Of a DNA stretch of 64,000 bases, positions 43,466-56,104 are shown one piece after another. Both the position numbers and the translations under genes were made by a program. This DNA is from Zizania palustris (taxonomy: Eukaryota > Streptophyta > Magnoliopsida > Poales > Poaceae): the NCBI GenBank assembly GCA_019279435.1, contig JAAALK010000081.1, forward strand, positions 23,863,903 to 23,927,902, in the 5' to 3' direction. Each line of letters starts with the position of its first letter. The stretch's first letter is position 1. The notes beneath the pieces were generated by a model that ran no database searches, was not told the DNA's origin, and saw only the letters and a list, made by a program, of their open reading frames with translations.

Positions 43466-46385
43466 ATGGCGAAGGACGGTGGTGATCAGGGGACCTCAGT
43501 GAAATCTCCTTCTCCCACTCGCTCGGTGACCCCTGACCGGAGTCGGGGGAGATCGCCGTCGGCATGGGGACGCCGAAACGGACGTCAAGTCATCATCGAG
43601 CGCGTCGTCGAGAGGAGCACATCGGCAGGCAACTTCCCGATCTTGACGAAGACCAATTACCATGATTGGGCAGCACTCATGAGAGTGATGCTGCAAGCAA
43701 GGGGCTTGTGGACTGCTGTCAGCGACGGCATGTCAGACTACACCGAAGATCGGATGGCGCTGGAGGTCCTCACCAAGGCGGTGCCACCAAAGATGATGGG
43801 TGCCATCACGACAAAGGCTTCGACAAAGATCGCTTGGGAGTCACTACAACTCTGCAATGTTGGTGCTGAGCGTGTGCGCAAGACGAGGGTGAGCACACTC
43901 CAGAGGGAATTTGATGCACTCAAGTTCAAGGATGGTGAATCCGTCAATGACTTCGGTACACGCATCACCAAGCTCACCACCGAGGTTGCCGGACTGGGTA
44001 AGCCGTACTCGGAGGAGGACATCGTTCGAAAATTCCTACAGGCCATTCCACCAAAGTTTGATCAGATTGCCGTATCCATTGAAATGCTGCTCGAACTAAG
44101 CGAGGTGACGATGGATGAACTGATTGGACGATTGAAGGCCATGGAGGAGAGGGTTGGTGTGAGAGGTGACAGTGCGATCGCTAGGCTGAACCTGATGGAG
44201 GATGAGTTGCTGGCGAAGCTGTCTTCGCGCTTGAAGATGATGACTCTGGGTGGCTCAAAGGAGGTGTCTTCAAGCGGTGAACGCGGCTGGGGCTACGGCC
44301 GTGGACGCGGTCATGGCGGAGGCCACAACGGGAGTGGTCGTGGAAAAGGCGGTGCCGGCGGTGACGACAAGACCGTCGCTCACGATGAGTGTCGGTACTG
44401 TGGCAAGAAAGGACACTGGGCCCGTGATTGCAGGAAAAAGAAGAAGGATGATCAGGTGCACACATCCCAGGTCGAGGAGGAGACCGGGACTTTCCTAATG
44501 GTTGCCAAGGCAACATCTTGCGAGGTCTACACCGTCGACATGGCACCGGCCAGGGGGCAAGCTGCGTCAAGAAATGTGCACTTGGAAGAAGACAAGTTGT
44601 TCGTGCAACTTGAAGGAAAGGGGGAGCGCAAGACTACTCGGTGGATCCTCGACACCGGGGCGACGAACCACATGACGAGTGAGCGTGCGGCCTTCTCCGA
44701 GATCGACACATGCGTTCATGGGTTGGTGCGGTTCAGCGACGGCTCGGTGGCAAGCATCGAGGGGCATGGCACTGTTCTCTTCAAGCTAGAGGATGGGGGT
44801 CACAAGGCCCTCGCCGAGGTGTATCACATCCCTTGCCTTACGGCAAGCATTATGAGTGTCGGCCAACTAGACGAGGCGGGCTTCAAGGTGATGATCCACG
44901 CTAGCACTTGCAAGATCTGGGATGCACATGGTGCGCTGCTCGCCATGATGCAGCAGACTGACGATCGCTTGTACCTGCTTGATCTCCACATTGGCAAGCT
45001 AGTGTGCTTGGCGTCACAAGGCAGTAGCACGGCGTGGAGGTGGCACGCAAGGTTTGGCCACCTGAATTTTAGGGGGTTACGTCGACTTGCGCAAGAACAT
45101 ATGGTTTGTGGTCTGCCCACCATTGATCATGTCGATGAGGTATGTGACAGCTGCTTGGCAGGGAAGCAGCGCAGACTGGCGTTTCCAATTGAAGCCTCCT
45201 ACCGTGCACAGTCCAAGCTGGAGCTGGTTCACGATGATTTGTGCGGTCCTGTGACGCTGGCCACACCAAGCGATAACAAATATTTCTTCCTCATGGTGGA
45301 TGACCTGAGTCGCTACATGTGGCTGATCTTCTTGGCCACGAAGGACCATGCGCAGAAGGCGTTCATGGGCTTCCAAGCGCGAGCTGAAGTTGAAGCTAGA
45401 AGAAAGATTGGTACGCTGCGAATAGATAGAGGCGGCGAGTTCACGGCGAGCTCATTCCTCGACTACCGCGCAAAGGAATGTGTGCAGCGCCACTTCACTG
45501 CCCCGTACACGCCGCAACAAAACGGGGTGGTGGAGCGATGAAACCAGAAAGTAATGGGCATGGCGCGCAGCATGATGAAGGCCATGTCCATGCCAGAATG
45601 GTTCTAGAGAGAGGCAACGTCCACAGCGGTGTTCATCCTGAACCGCACGGCGACATAAAGCATGGATGGAAAAACGTCGTACGAGGTATGGCATGGCACA
45701 CAACCTACAGTCCAATTCTTATGCACTTTCGGATGTGTTGCCCATGTCAAGAAAGAGGGAAAGAATCTGTCCAAACTGGAAGACAAAAACAATCCAATGG
45801 TGTTTGTCGGGTATGAGCCAGGGTCGAAGGCGTGGTGCTTCTACAACCCTGCTACACGCCGCGTCACTATGTCTCGTGATGCAGTGTTTGAAGAAGATAG
45901 AGCCTGGGACTGGAAGAGTGATCCAGAGGCGGAAGAAGGTGACGACGGCACGTTTCATGTCGAGTTCAACTCGATCGATGGAATGAGCTGGAGACCAAAA
46001 GGTGGTGACACCCAGCATGCTCCTGCGACACCGACGGCACCATCTTCACCGTCAGTGGCTCGTTCTGCACCACATGATGCCGAGCCACACACTCCGTTGT
46101 CTGCCTAGGCTCCAAGTGATGGCATACCCGCAACTCCTCCATCCATGAAATCGTTGGACCTTGATGTAGACCATGACGACGCGCCTGTGCGGCTGAGAAC
46201 CCTGGAGGACATCATCGGCAGGCTGCCAAACCTGGAACATGAGGCTCATGAGGAGATTGCCGAGCTGCTCACGACAATTGGCAATGAACCAACATCTGCT
46301 GAAGAAGCAAAGCTGTTGAAAGAATGGAGAGTTGCAATGCTTGAAGAAATGGCATCAATAGAGGAAAATGAGATATGGACACTAG
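43466..46385 (+). pseudogene. Copia A gag-pol, 5' part: gag, protease, integrase
   Basis: Single frame from ATG 43466. It has a UBN2-type gag (residues about 55-230), a Gly-rich basic segment, zinc knuckle CRYCGKKGHWARDC (about 308), protease WILDTGATNHMT (about 394), GAG-pre-integrase WHARFGHLNFRGL, and integrase with HDDLCGP, RIDRGGEF and NGVVER. After 45541 the same frame continues through four stops (45539 TGA, 45605 TAG, 45656 TAA, 46106 TAG). It includes the integrase C-terminus (TSYEVWHG, FGCVAHV) and the start of reverse transcriptase. It is split at 46385 by B and resumes at 58454. Confidence 0.92.
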
Positions 46386-48729
46386 TGAGGAGCCATGCTG
46401 AATAGCGTGGGCCTCATGGCTCCAGATGTGATGAGTCATTGTCAACGATAGTCAAAGAGGACAGAAAAGAGAGAGAAGACCTGCTGCGTCTGGGCCGCGT
46501 GTGACTCAGGTACACGGGCAGCGAGCGACTGTCGGGCAGAGGGGCCGCGAAGTTGGGCTGGCCCAATCCGGGTACATGGGCTAGGAGCAGCAGAGGATCC
46601 ACTGGGCTGTTGACCGGGATTGACTCAGGTACACGGGCGGCGAGCGATTGCTGGGCTGAGGGAGCTGCGGAATCAGGCCGGCCCAATCCGGGTACCCGGT
46701 GCGAAGACGGTGGATGCTTTGTCAGTTTCGGCGCAAAACTGACGACCGCTGATCTCGGATCGGACCATCCTGGAGTGAAGCCGTAGTCGCTACGAAAGCT
46801 CTGCTTCCGGACAAGTTATCTGTAAATAGGAGTTTTCTATTTTGTCCTTAGGCACACAGTCAGTCAGTCGAGTCTGTAAAAATATCCTAAGGACAATTTG
46901 GTCTTTTCCATTTATTTCAGCGTCTGTAAAAAACCCTAGGGGTATTTCTGCATTTTCTCCATTTATTGGGCTGCCTATAAATAGGCCCCAATCCCTAGGG
47001 TTAGGGTTAACTCACTTAATGACAAACTTGAGTTCACTTTCCCCACGTTGTTTTCCTGTTCGTCCCCTGTGCGCCGCAATTTTTGCTCCTTCTGTTCATC
47101 GAGCTGCCATCAGGTTTTATTCTCTCGGCTGAACGTCTTATTCTCACTTTCAGCTGTTCGATCTCTGTTGTTCTTTGTTCTATTTTCCATCATGCTCTAG
47201 CAAATATGCGTATTGAACAGTAGCCTTCTGGGATCTAGTCTCTAGGCCTGACGTGTGTATGAATGGCCAACTTGAATAGTGCATCATGAGTTTTTTGCTT
47301 TCTCCCGTAAGGTTTCTTCCTTGCTTGCACGTTTCTTCAGACATTAATGGCGTGTGAGTTTTTTTGTCTCAGGCTGGGTTCGTTCTGTGCTACTTGCTTT
47401 TGCCACAGGCTTGTCTGTTCTTCATTTTCTAGGAACTCGCGAGAAGTGTGTGGATCCAGTGCACCTAGTACAATTGCTAGGTATTTTATTTGTTTTCTGC
47501 TAGTCCGGAGCCTCTACGTTCTGTTTTTTTAACTAAGCTTCATAGCTTCGCAGGCTAGCTATCAGTTCATTTTTTCTAGCAGCAGCTTGTTGCAGTGGCT
47601 AGGCATCAGTTTTCGCAGCACCTTTACAGCTAGTTCTGCTAGCATGCTACTCTAGTGCGAGCCTGCTATTCTAGCACATCTAGCTACAGAGTGTAGCTGC
47701 CGTAGCAGTAGTCACGTCGGAGTTGTTCAAGCGTGTGCTCCACTTTACATCACAGACTTCATCAATCTGTGGGCATCACAGTGGATGCCTCAAATTTTTA
47801 TTTTTGATTGCAGACTTCGCACTGTCTCTTTGTCGCTGAATCTTTGCTTTAGCTATTTTGAAGCATACTTCGACAACTACTTTGCTGCCTTCGCATGTTA
47901 TCCTCGCTGCAGACTTCGGTGTTTTAATGAGCTTCGAAGACCTCTCCGAACAGGCCTTTGAATAGACTTCGCTGTTTGACATTTCGAAGTAGTCCTCGTA
48001 GCACTTTGAGCTTCGGCAGTTCGTACAGATTTTCTGTGGGGACTTCGCTGTTCCATTCGAAGCCCGCACGATAGCTTCGATCATGTTTTACCGAAGTATG
48101 TCTTGACGGAGGTATCACTGTTCAGTGCTATAGTGTGGGTCCCACATTGTTTTGTCTTCATTTCTGTTTTCAGAACTTCAAAGTATTCTTTTCGGAGTAT
48201 AGACTTCACAGTCTTGCTTCCGAAGGTACTTCGCGACAGTCTTCAGAGTCTCTACTCATTCGAAGTGTTGTCCGAATATTTTTGTTCTGTTTCGAAGCTA
48301 CTTCGTACCAAAGCAGACTTCGCAGTTGGCTACACACTTCACCGAACTGTACTACACGTACTTCGACAACTCAGGCTTCGTACTGCACGGGCTTCGTCAA
48401 GCACCAAATAGGAGACAACCTTGAACAGTAACCTCTCAACTCTTCTTACATGAACTCAGATAAATTGCTGTGATAATCTATTTCTGTGAAGTTTGATCTG
48501 CCATGTTTTGAATGCTTTAATTAAACAACCTATTAGCACTGTGTTGGTATCTTTTCGATTAGGACACCGGTTGTTTTTAGGCAAGATCTTTTGAGGCTCT
48601 ATTGATCTGTTTATTTTTTTTGCTGTTAGTCTGTTGAGGTGCGTTGGGTGTTGGGAGCAGGCCATTGATTCGCAAGAATTTTTTAGGCGCCCATTCACCC
48701 CCCCTCTGGTCGCTACTTTCGGTCCTACA
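46386..48729 (+). repeat. 5' LTR of B (2344 bp)
   Basis: TATAAATAG at 46976-46984 is the likely promoter. The 3' half (47.8-48.4 kb) is crowded with CTTCG and TTCGAAG words. It ends with the Sirevirus terminal block 'ccccctctggtcgctactttcggtcctaca'. Confidence 0.93.
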
Positions 48730-48731
48730 AG

Positions 48732-48744
48732 TGGTATCAGAGCC
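48732..48744 (+). promoter_or_regulatory. Primer-binding site of B
   Basis: TGGTATCAGAGCC two bases after the LTR end, complementary to initiator-Met tRNA. Confidence 0.88.
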
Positions 48745-48794
48745 TGGTTAGGGTTTTTCCATACCTTAATCAGTTCTAAACCCCAGTAGTGATC

Positions 48795-51488
48795 ATGACG
48801 TCTCCTGGCAAGGTCCCGTCCTTGGAAGCTTATGGCTATAATTATTGGAAGACTCGCATACGAGCCTATCTCATGAGCCAAAGCTCGGACATTTGGGATA
48901 TTTGCGTTCACGCTACGTTTGTCATACTGCCAGTTACTGAGCGTGATTCTCCTGGTATCATCGCCCAGCATGTAAACAATAGCAAAGCGGTGAACATCTT
49001 GTTTTCTGGTTTAGGTCCCACTGAATTTGAGCGTGTGAGCCATCTCTTCACTGCGAGAGAGATCTGGGCTACCCTCCAGGCACACCATGAGGGGACAACC
49101 CAGGTCAAGGCTCGGCTCTATCAGACCTACCGGCGTGAATATGAGAACTTCACACAAAAGCCAGGTGAATCCGTTGAAGCGTTGTTTGGTCGTTTTCAGT
49201 CGATCATAAACAAGCTTCGGGACAACAAGGCTGAGGGTGTTCAGTTAATCTCAGATCACGAACAGGCACTCAAGGTTCTCCATACCTTGGACCCAAAGAT
49301 CTGGGAGATCAAGGTATCCTCTATCATTGAGAGCACTTCTTATGATACCTTGACCATTTCTGATTTGTTTAGCAAGCTGAAGGCCACCGAGGTTGATACC
49401 CAATTGAGATCAAATCTCACTGTCTCTGGATCAAAGTCTCTGGCCCTTGCTACACCTTCTGTTGATCCCTCTTCTGTGGGTTGTGTTGGGTTCTCTTTGA
49501 TGTCTATCACTGAGGACCAGCTTGAGTCGTTGGGAGATGATAATTTGTGTCTTTTTAACAACCGGGTGCGTCGTGTTTATGACAAAAGAATGTTCAAGAA
49601 ACACGGCACAAAATCCGGATGCTTTGAGTGTGGTGATCCAGGACACTTCATCGCCGACTGCCCCAAGCGCAATGGACACAAGAAGGGCACCGGTGGTGGC
49701 TTCCATGACTCCGGCAAGCACGACAGCTCCTCCTTCAACAAGGGCAAGCCAAAGACCAGATTCTTTAGAAAGGCCCTGAAGGACTACCGGCGAGAGAACA
49801 AGAAGCGCGACAATGCCTTCTTCGCCGAGATGGAGAAGAGCTACTCCAAGCGTTCCACGTCTTCTTCCTCTTCATCGAGCTCAAGCGATGAGGAGATTGT
49901 CATCAGGAAGGGGAAGGACAAGGATGATCCGGCAGGCCTCTGCTTCATGGCCTTCGGGGACAAACTGAAGAGCCGCTCACATCAGCGCCGAAGATCCCGC
50001 AAGAGCTTTTGCTCAATGGCTCTTGGGGATAAGGAAGAAAAGAGCTCCTCCGATGACTCCGACGACGACGACAACAAGGTATCATCCTATGAACGCGAAA
50101 TTGTTGATTTACTTGAGAGCAATCGTCAGGAGTTGAAATATCGGGAAAAACTGCTTAGGGGGGCCAAGAAGAGGATAGATGAGTTAGAGAGTGAACTTGC
50201 CGTAGCCAACGGTAGAATTGAGAGTCTATCTTCTTCCACCTGCTTGGGTGATAGCAGTGAGTGCCCAAAGTGTGAAGTGCTTCTGTGTGACCTGTCGACT
50301 TTGAAGTCCAGGTACACAGAAAGGGTTGATGAGAGGGACGCTTTGGCCACTGAGCTTGAAAGCGCTCAGCTGGAGCTGAAAGATGCTCAAGCCACTATCG
50401 TCGTACCCTGTGCTGATTGCCCATCTCATCTTGATAGTTTAGCTGAGCTGAAAGCCAAGGGCGATGAGCATCTAGGTGATTTGGAGAGAGTGAGAGCTGA
50501 GCTGGCGCAGACTAGGTTAGAGCTTGAGACATTGTCATTTCCACCCACTGTCTGTGAGAACTGTCTGTCTCTTAGAATGGAGTTGATTAAGCTGAAAGCC
50601 GAGAAGTCTGTCCAGATAGATAGCGAGTGTGAGACCTGCTTATCTCAGGTGGAGGTTCTAGCTGCCTTGAGAGAGGAGCTAGCTGATTCTCAGAATGAGA
50701 ACTTTTACCTCCGTTCTATCCTGAGTTGGATCAGTGCCAGAGAGCCTCAGCTCGGCATGATGATCTAGCAGTTCAAGAGGCAGGATGAGTTTGGGGTAGG
50801 TTACACCTACACTAAGGCTGACTTTGAGAGTGCCATTAGCCGGGCAGTGGAGTGGAGTAAAATGACTCCAGAGCAGAAGTATCCCAAGACTCACTCCACT
50901 GAGTCTTCCCAGGCTTGTCAGCCCAAGGATGGAGTGATCCATGAACCACCCAAAGCTCCACCCAAGAAGCCCATCTGGGTTCCAAAGCCCAAACACCTCC
51001 ACACTTCTCTTGACTCTCTTCCTGGATCCTCTCATCCCAAGAAGCCGACACCAAACACCACTAAGCCCAAGAACACCAAGCCTCGACCACATCCCAAGAA
51101 GGCCACCTACCATTGCGAGTATTGTCAGAGAGATGGGCATCTTGCGGAGTTTTGCTTCAGGAGGAAGCGGGTTGAGAAAGCAGAGAGAGCTCGTGGTGGT
51201 CAGGAGCAGTTCTACCAGCAGGGTGGTAGACTGAGAGTACCTCGACACGGGGAGAGGCTGGAGGCCAGGCCGCGTCGTGTAGGTGGTGGTAGAGGAGATG
51301 ACTTTCTTGGCCGTGCTCCAGATGGTGGTGTTCGTTCCGGCAGAGCTCCAGGCCATTTTGGCTACGGTCCTAGACCTCATGGCCGAGGTTTTAGGCAGAA
51401 CCAAGGACCGCGCTTTGAGCCGCGTTTTGGTCTGAACTTTTCTGATGATTTCTACTTTCCGTCTTTTGAGCAGATGGCTCGACACTAG
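48795..51488 (+). pseudogene. Sirevirus B gag (one in-frame stop)
   Basis: Starts at ATG 48795 (MTSPGKVPSLEAYGYNYW). Residues 1-230 are the gag/UBN2 domain. Zinc knuckle 1 is CFECGDPGHFIADC (about 276). A Ser-rich linker and long coiled coils with repeated Cys pairs (about 440-650) follow. A TAG at 50766-50768 interrupts the frame; the expected codon is Gln, so CAG-to-TAG mutation is likely. The frame then continues to 51488 with zinc knuckle 2 (CEYCQRDGHLAEFC, about 51113) and a Gly/Arg-rich tail. Two zinc knuckles and a gag of about 900 residues are typical of Sireviruses. Confidence 0.9.
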
Positions 51489-51547
51489 TTTAGCTCTTTT
51501 GCTAAACCCGGTGCCGGACCATTTGCTCCCACTTACAACCACTGATT

Positions 51548-53215
51548 GTGCAGGATCGGGGACTGGAGGATGTTTGGATCATGGACTCAGGATGCTCTCG
51601 CCACATGACGGGACATCGCAGATGGTTCTCCAGTCTCACTCCCCCGAGCTCCAAAGAGTACATCACCTTCGGGAACAGTGGTCAAGGCAAAGTAAGTGGC
51701 ATTGGCTCAATTCGCATTTCAGACCATTTTTCTTTAAAGAACGTTGCTTTGGTTGGAAACTTGAACTTCAATTTGATTTCTGTTTCGCAACTTCTTGAGG
51801 ATGGTTTGGAGGTGCGTTTTAAGAAGGGCAATTCTTCTGTGTTTGATTCTAGAGGGTCTTTGATTTGCCAGATCTTACCTTTTAGTAAGGTTTTTCGAAT
51901 CGACTTCTCTAGTTCTTTTGGCCCTTCTCGCTGTTTGATTGCTGGATCCTCCTCTGAGCTCTGGAAGTGGCATATGAGGTTAGGCCATTTGAGTTTTGAC
52001 CTGCTAGTCAGGTTGAGCTCTATGGACCTCATCCGAGGATTGCCCAAGCTTAAGATGGAGAAGGATCTGGTTTGCCATCCCTGTCATCACGGGAAAATGG
52101 TTGCCGCTTCTCACGCACCTGTGACTCAGGTGATGACTTCGTATCCGGGCGAGCTATTACACATGGACACTATCGGTCCATCTCGGGTACGCTCAGTTGG
52201 TGGGAAGTGGTACGCACTTGTGATTGTTGATGATTTTTCTCGATTCTCGTGGGTTTTCTTCTTGGAGTCTAAGGATGAAACTTTTCTTTTTGTTCATGAC
52301 CTGATTTTGAAGCTGAAGAATGAGAACAATGGTCGGATGCGAGCAATTCGCTCCGACAATGGCTCTGAGTTCAAGAACTCTCAGTTCGTCAGCTTCTGTA
52401 GTGATCAGGGTCTTGACCATCAGTTTTCTGCTCCTTACACTCCCCAACAGAACGGCGTTGTGGAACGAAAGAACCGCACGCTAGTCGAGATGGCCAGGAC
52501 GATACTCGATGAGCACAGGACTCCTAGGCATTTTTGGGCTGAAGCCATGAACACGGCTTGCTATCTGGCCAACCGCATTTTTCTTAGAGCTTACCTTGGT
52601 AAGACCTCATACGAGTTGCGGTTTGGCAGACAGCCCAAGGTGAGTCACTTGCGAGCGTTTGGCTGCAAGTGCTTTGTGCTCAAGAAGGGAGGGCATTTGG
52701 ACAAGTTTGAGTCTCGTTGCTGGGACGGAGTTTTTCTTGGTTATGCATTGCATTCTCGAGGTTTCCGTGTTTGGAACCTCGAATCCCAGCAGCTTGTCGA
52801 GACTTGCGAGGTTTCTTTTGATGAGTCCTTGCCTTCTTTAACTCCTTCTTTTGAGCTTTCTGGTGATGGTGAGCTCGGAGAGTCCATCTTCGAGGAAGAT
52901 GAGGATACTCCAGCTGCTGATGAGGGTGGGCCTTCTGCACCTCCTGCAGAGCCCACACCTTCTGAGACTTCGACTGAGGACGAGGGCGGACCTCTGATCA
53001 CTTCTTCCACTTCGATCGAGCCCCCTCAGTCGAGTCCAGAGGTGCCAGCTGCTGACTCCGGTGAGGTGACTTCAGATCACCAGGGATCCCGAGCAGTTCA
53101 GCGTGATCACCCCTCAGAGCTCATCATCGGTGATGTGTGTACAAGAACTTTGCGTTCATCTGTTGACTCTCTTGTTGTGTTTGCTGAATCTGCTTTTGTT
53201 GCATCTTTTGAGCCA
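51548..53215 (+). pseudogene. Sirevirus B pol, part 1: protease and integrase
   Basis: It lies in another frame from gag. It carries protease WIMDSGCSRHMTG (about 51580), GAG-pre-integrase LWKWHMRLGHLSF, and the integrase triad in LLHMDTIGPS (about 52160), RSDNGSEF (about 52353) and NGVVERKN (about 52455), followed by the Pro/Ser/Glu-rich linker. The frame is lost near 53213-53220 by a one-base change just before the reverse transcriptase; the nominal open frame runs on to 53308 in the wrong phase. Confidence 0.9.
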
Positions 53216-54731
53216 GAGATGTTTCTCATGCTCTTTCTGATTCTAATTGGATTAATGCCATGCAAGAAGAGCTTGAGAATTTTGTCCGTAATCGGGTTTG
53301 GACACTAGTTGAGCCGCCACCAGGATGCAACCCCATAGGCACCAAGTGGGTGTTCAAGAACAAGCAAGGTGAAGATGGGGTTGTGGTGCGCAACAAAGCT
53401 CGGCTAGTTGCCCAGGGTTTTTGCCAGAAGGAAGGTATTGATTTTGAAGAAACCTTCGCTCCTGTTGCCCGTCTTGAGTCCATTCGCATTCTCTTAGCTT
53501 TTGCCGCTTCGAAGGGTTTTAAGCTTTTTCAAATGGACGTCAAGAGTGCTTTTCTGAACGGGTACATAGAGGAGGAGGTTTATGTTAGGCAACCCCCCGG
53601 TTTTGAGAACCCCAAGTTTCCTCGACATGTTTTTAAGTTGCAAAAAGCTTTATACGGGTTAAAGCAAGCCCCCAGGGCTTGGTATGACCGGTTAAAGCAG
53701 TTTTTGTTGGGGAAGGGCTTTGTGATGGGTTCTGTGGATAAGACACTCTTCTTGCTCGGAGATGCTTCAGACTTTTTAGTCGCTCAGATATACGTGGACG
53801 ATATTATTTTTGGCGGTACTAATAACGATCTTGTGTCCAAGTTTTCTGAGCAGATGCACAGCGAGTTCGAGATGAGCCTCATGGGTGAGCTCAAGTATTT
53901 TCTAGGGCTCCAGATCAAGCAGACCAAGGATGGCACCTTCATCCACCAGGGCAACTACACTCGGGACATGTTGAAGAAATTCGACTTTGGTGGAGAGCTG
54001 AAGCCTCAGATGACCCCAATGGGTACATCTGGGGGCCTGGACAAGGACGAGAGTGGCGTCAAGGTCAATGAGAGAGAGTTTCGAGGGATGATCGGTTCAC
54101 TGCTGTACTTGACGGCGACGAGGCCAGACATACAGTTCGCCGTGGGACTGTGCGCGCGTTTTCAGTCTTCACCACGCGCGTCTCATCGGCAAGCTGTCAA
54201 GCGTATCTTCAGGTATCTTACCTATGCGCCTGATCTTGGTCTTTACTATTCAGCATCATCATCTCTTGATTTATCTGGCTTTTCGGACGCTAACTTTGGT
54301 GGGTGCCAGTTGGATCGCAAGTCGACTTCCGGTACTTGCCAGTTTCTTGGTTCTTCTCTTGTCTCTTGGTCTTCCCGAAAGCAATCTGGAGTTGCTCTTT
54401 CGACCACAGAGGATGAGTATTTAGCTGCTGCTCATAGTTGGTTTGGATGATTTCCACTCTGCGAGATTTTGCGTTGTTCTTTCCTACCAGAGTTCCTTTG
54501 TTTTGCGACAGCACCAGTGCAATTAGTGTAGGGAAAAACCCATGTCTTCATTCAAAAACCAAACACATTGATGTGCGCTTTCACTTTTTGCGGGATCAAT
54601 ATGAGAAAGGTGTCATTGACCTTGTTCATGTTGATACCCATCATCAATTGGCTGACATTTTCACCAAACCCCAAGATCAGTCTACTTTTGAGCGTTTACG
54701 AGGGGATTTGGGTGTTGTGTATCCTTTCTAG
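53216..54731 (+). pseudogene. Sirevirus B pol, part 2: reverse transcriptase and RNase H
   Basis: Reverse transcriptase contains TKWVFKNKQGEDG, MDVKSAFLNGY, LYGLKQAPRAWYDRL and the YVDD active site (about 53790). RNase H contains GFSDANFGG and LSTTEDEY. A second frameshift at about 54425-54440 separates the last part (54438-54731), which has LFCDSTSAI and HQLADIFTKP and ends at VVYPF. Otherwise the domains look complete. Confidence 0.9.
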
Positions 54732-56104
54732 GATATTTTGCGTCAGTTTTCTTTCTTCTTTACTCTTTTCTTGAGTCTTTTTGTGTGTGTTCATATCATA
54801 CATATTCACATATCAGACCTTTGAGCCTGCTTCTGTTATATGATTGAACTGCTTTACTTATTCTAGCTGGTACATGCTTTTGATTACTTGTCAATGATCA
54901 TGCTTTGGTTCAGTTTACTTGATATGTCTGATATCTGTCATATGCATGGCTTTTATGCTTTAAACTTAAAAAAAATGATCACCATTGCTTCTGGTAACTA
55001 GCATGTGTAGGCTGAGTGCTTTTGCTATCTGTTACATACCCTGTAGCTAGTTCCTCACATAGATGCAGATATGCAACTTGGACATCTTTATGCTTTAACA
55101 TGGAAAATGTGCTATAAAAATGATAAGAATCAAAAATGAATGAAAATTCCATGCCTTTTATGCTTGAGTTGAAAAGATCCAAGTGGGTTTGTTTTGTCAC
55201 ATTGCTTTGTTCTGGACTACTTACCATATCACTTTGGTATGAACTAGGACAGAGTAGTGTATGCCAAGACCAATGTCTTAAGCTTCTGATGGTCCAGTTC
55301 TGGCCTAGGCTTGACTTGGTCGGTTAGCATAAGGTTTGACATGCAAATAACCCTTGGCAAAAATGAAAAATGAAAATGAAAAAGCCTGAACATTTAAAAG
55401 ATAACAAGTTTGCTGAAGCACTTTGTTTTGGACGATGCTTATCTTGGTAGATATCAGTTAGCTTCTGCATCTCATGCTTTACCTTGCTTGTTAACTGGAA
55501 AATGTGGTGATGCCTTTGTTTGCAAAAACTGAAAAATGCATGCTAATGACTTTCTTTAGATATCATCTGTTGTACTGATCATGCCATGTGTCTTAGACAG
55601 TATGTCTTTTGCTATACTTGCTAGATGTTGTAATTGCAGTTAATCATATCTGAGAAGCATGCTTTCTACACTCCACCCGCACCCCAGTTGCATTCATTGC
55701 ATATTTTGAGGGGGAGTTGCATTTCAGGGGGAGTCTGCGTCTTAGAGTGCTTGATGAGTTCACTTGTCAACAAGGGGGAGAAATTTTGGTATAAGAGTTT
55801 AAGGGGGAGTTTTGGCTTTCTCTGGGATTTGTTTCAGGGGGAGTTTTTGTCCTGTTTATCCTTACTCTTTTGATATCGTTGTTGATGTTTCTGAGACTGC
55901 ACTCGTTTTGAGTTTTTTACTTTTGGTTAACCATAATGACTGTCTCTTGCTTTTGTTCGGTTTTTGGTCATTAGGGTTAAACTTTTACTTTATTTTCTTC
56001 TTCTCTGTTTTCTTGTATTTTGTTTTCATGTTTCCACAGTTGTTCGCAGGTACTGAAGAGCAGATGAAGTGAAGTGTTGACAATGCACTCATCAAGGGGG
56101 AGAT
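54732..56104 (+). other. 3' non-coding region of B with repeated polypurine tracts
   Basis: Six AGGGGGAG tracts occur at about 55708, 55726, 55771, 55801, 55835 and 56094, the last abutting the 3' LTR. Several blocks are shared with C and D, notably 55171-55260. A hydrophobic open frame (55812-56072) lies between tracts and is not convincingly a gene. There is no env-like frame. Confidence 0.75.

Noticed and set aside
55812..56072. Hydrophobic 86-codon frame before B's 3' LTR, considered as an env-like gene
   Set aside because: It is short, T-rich, lies across polypurine tracts and is not conserved in C or D.
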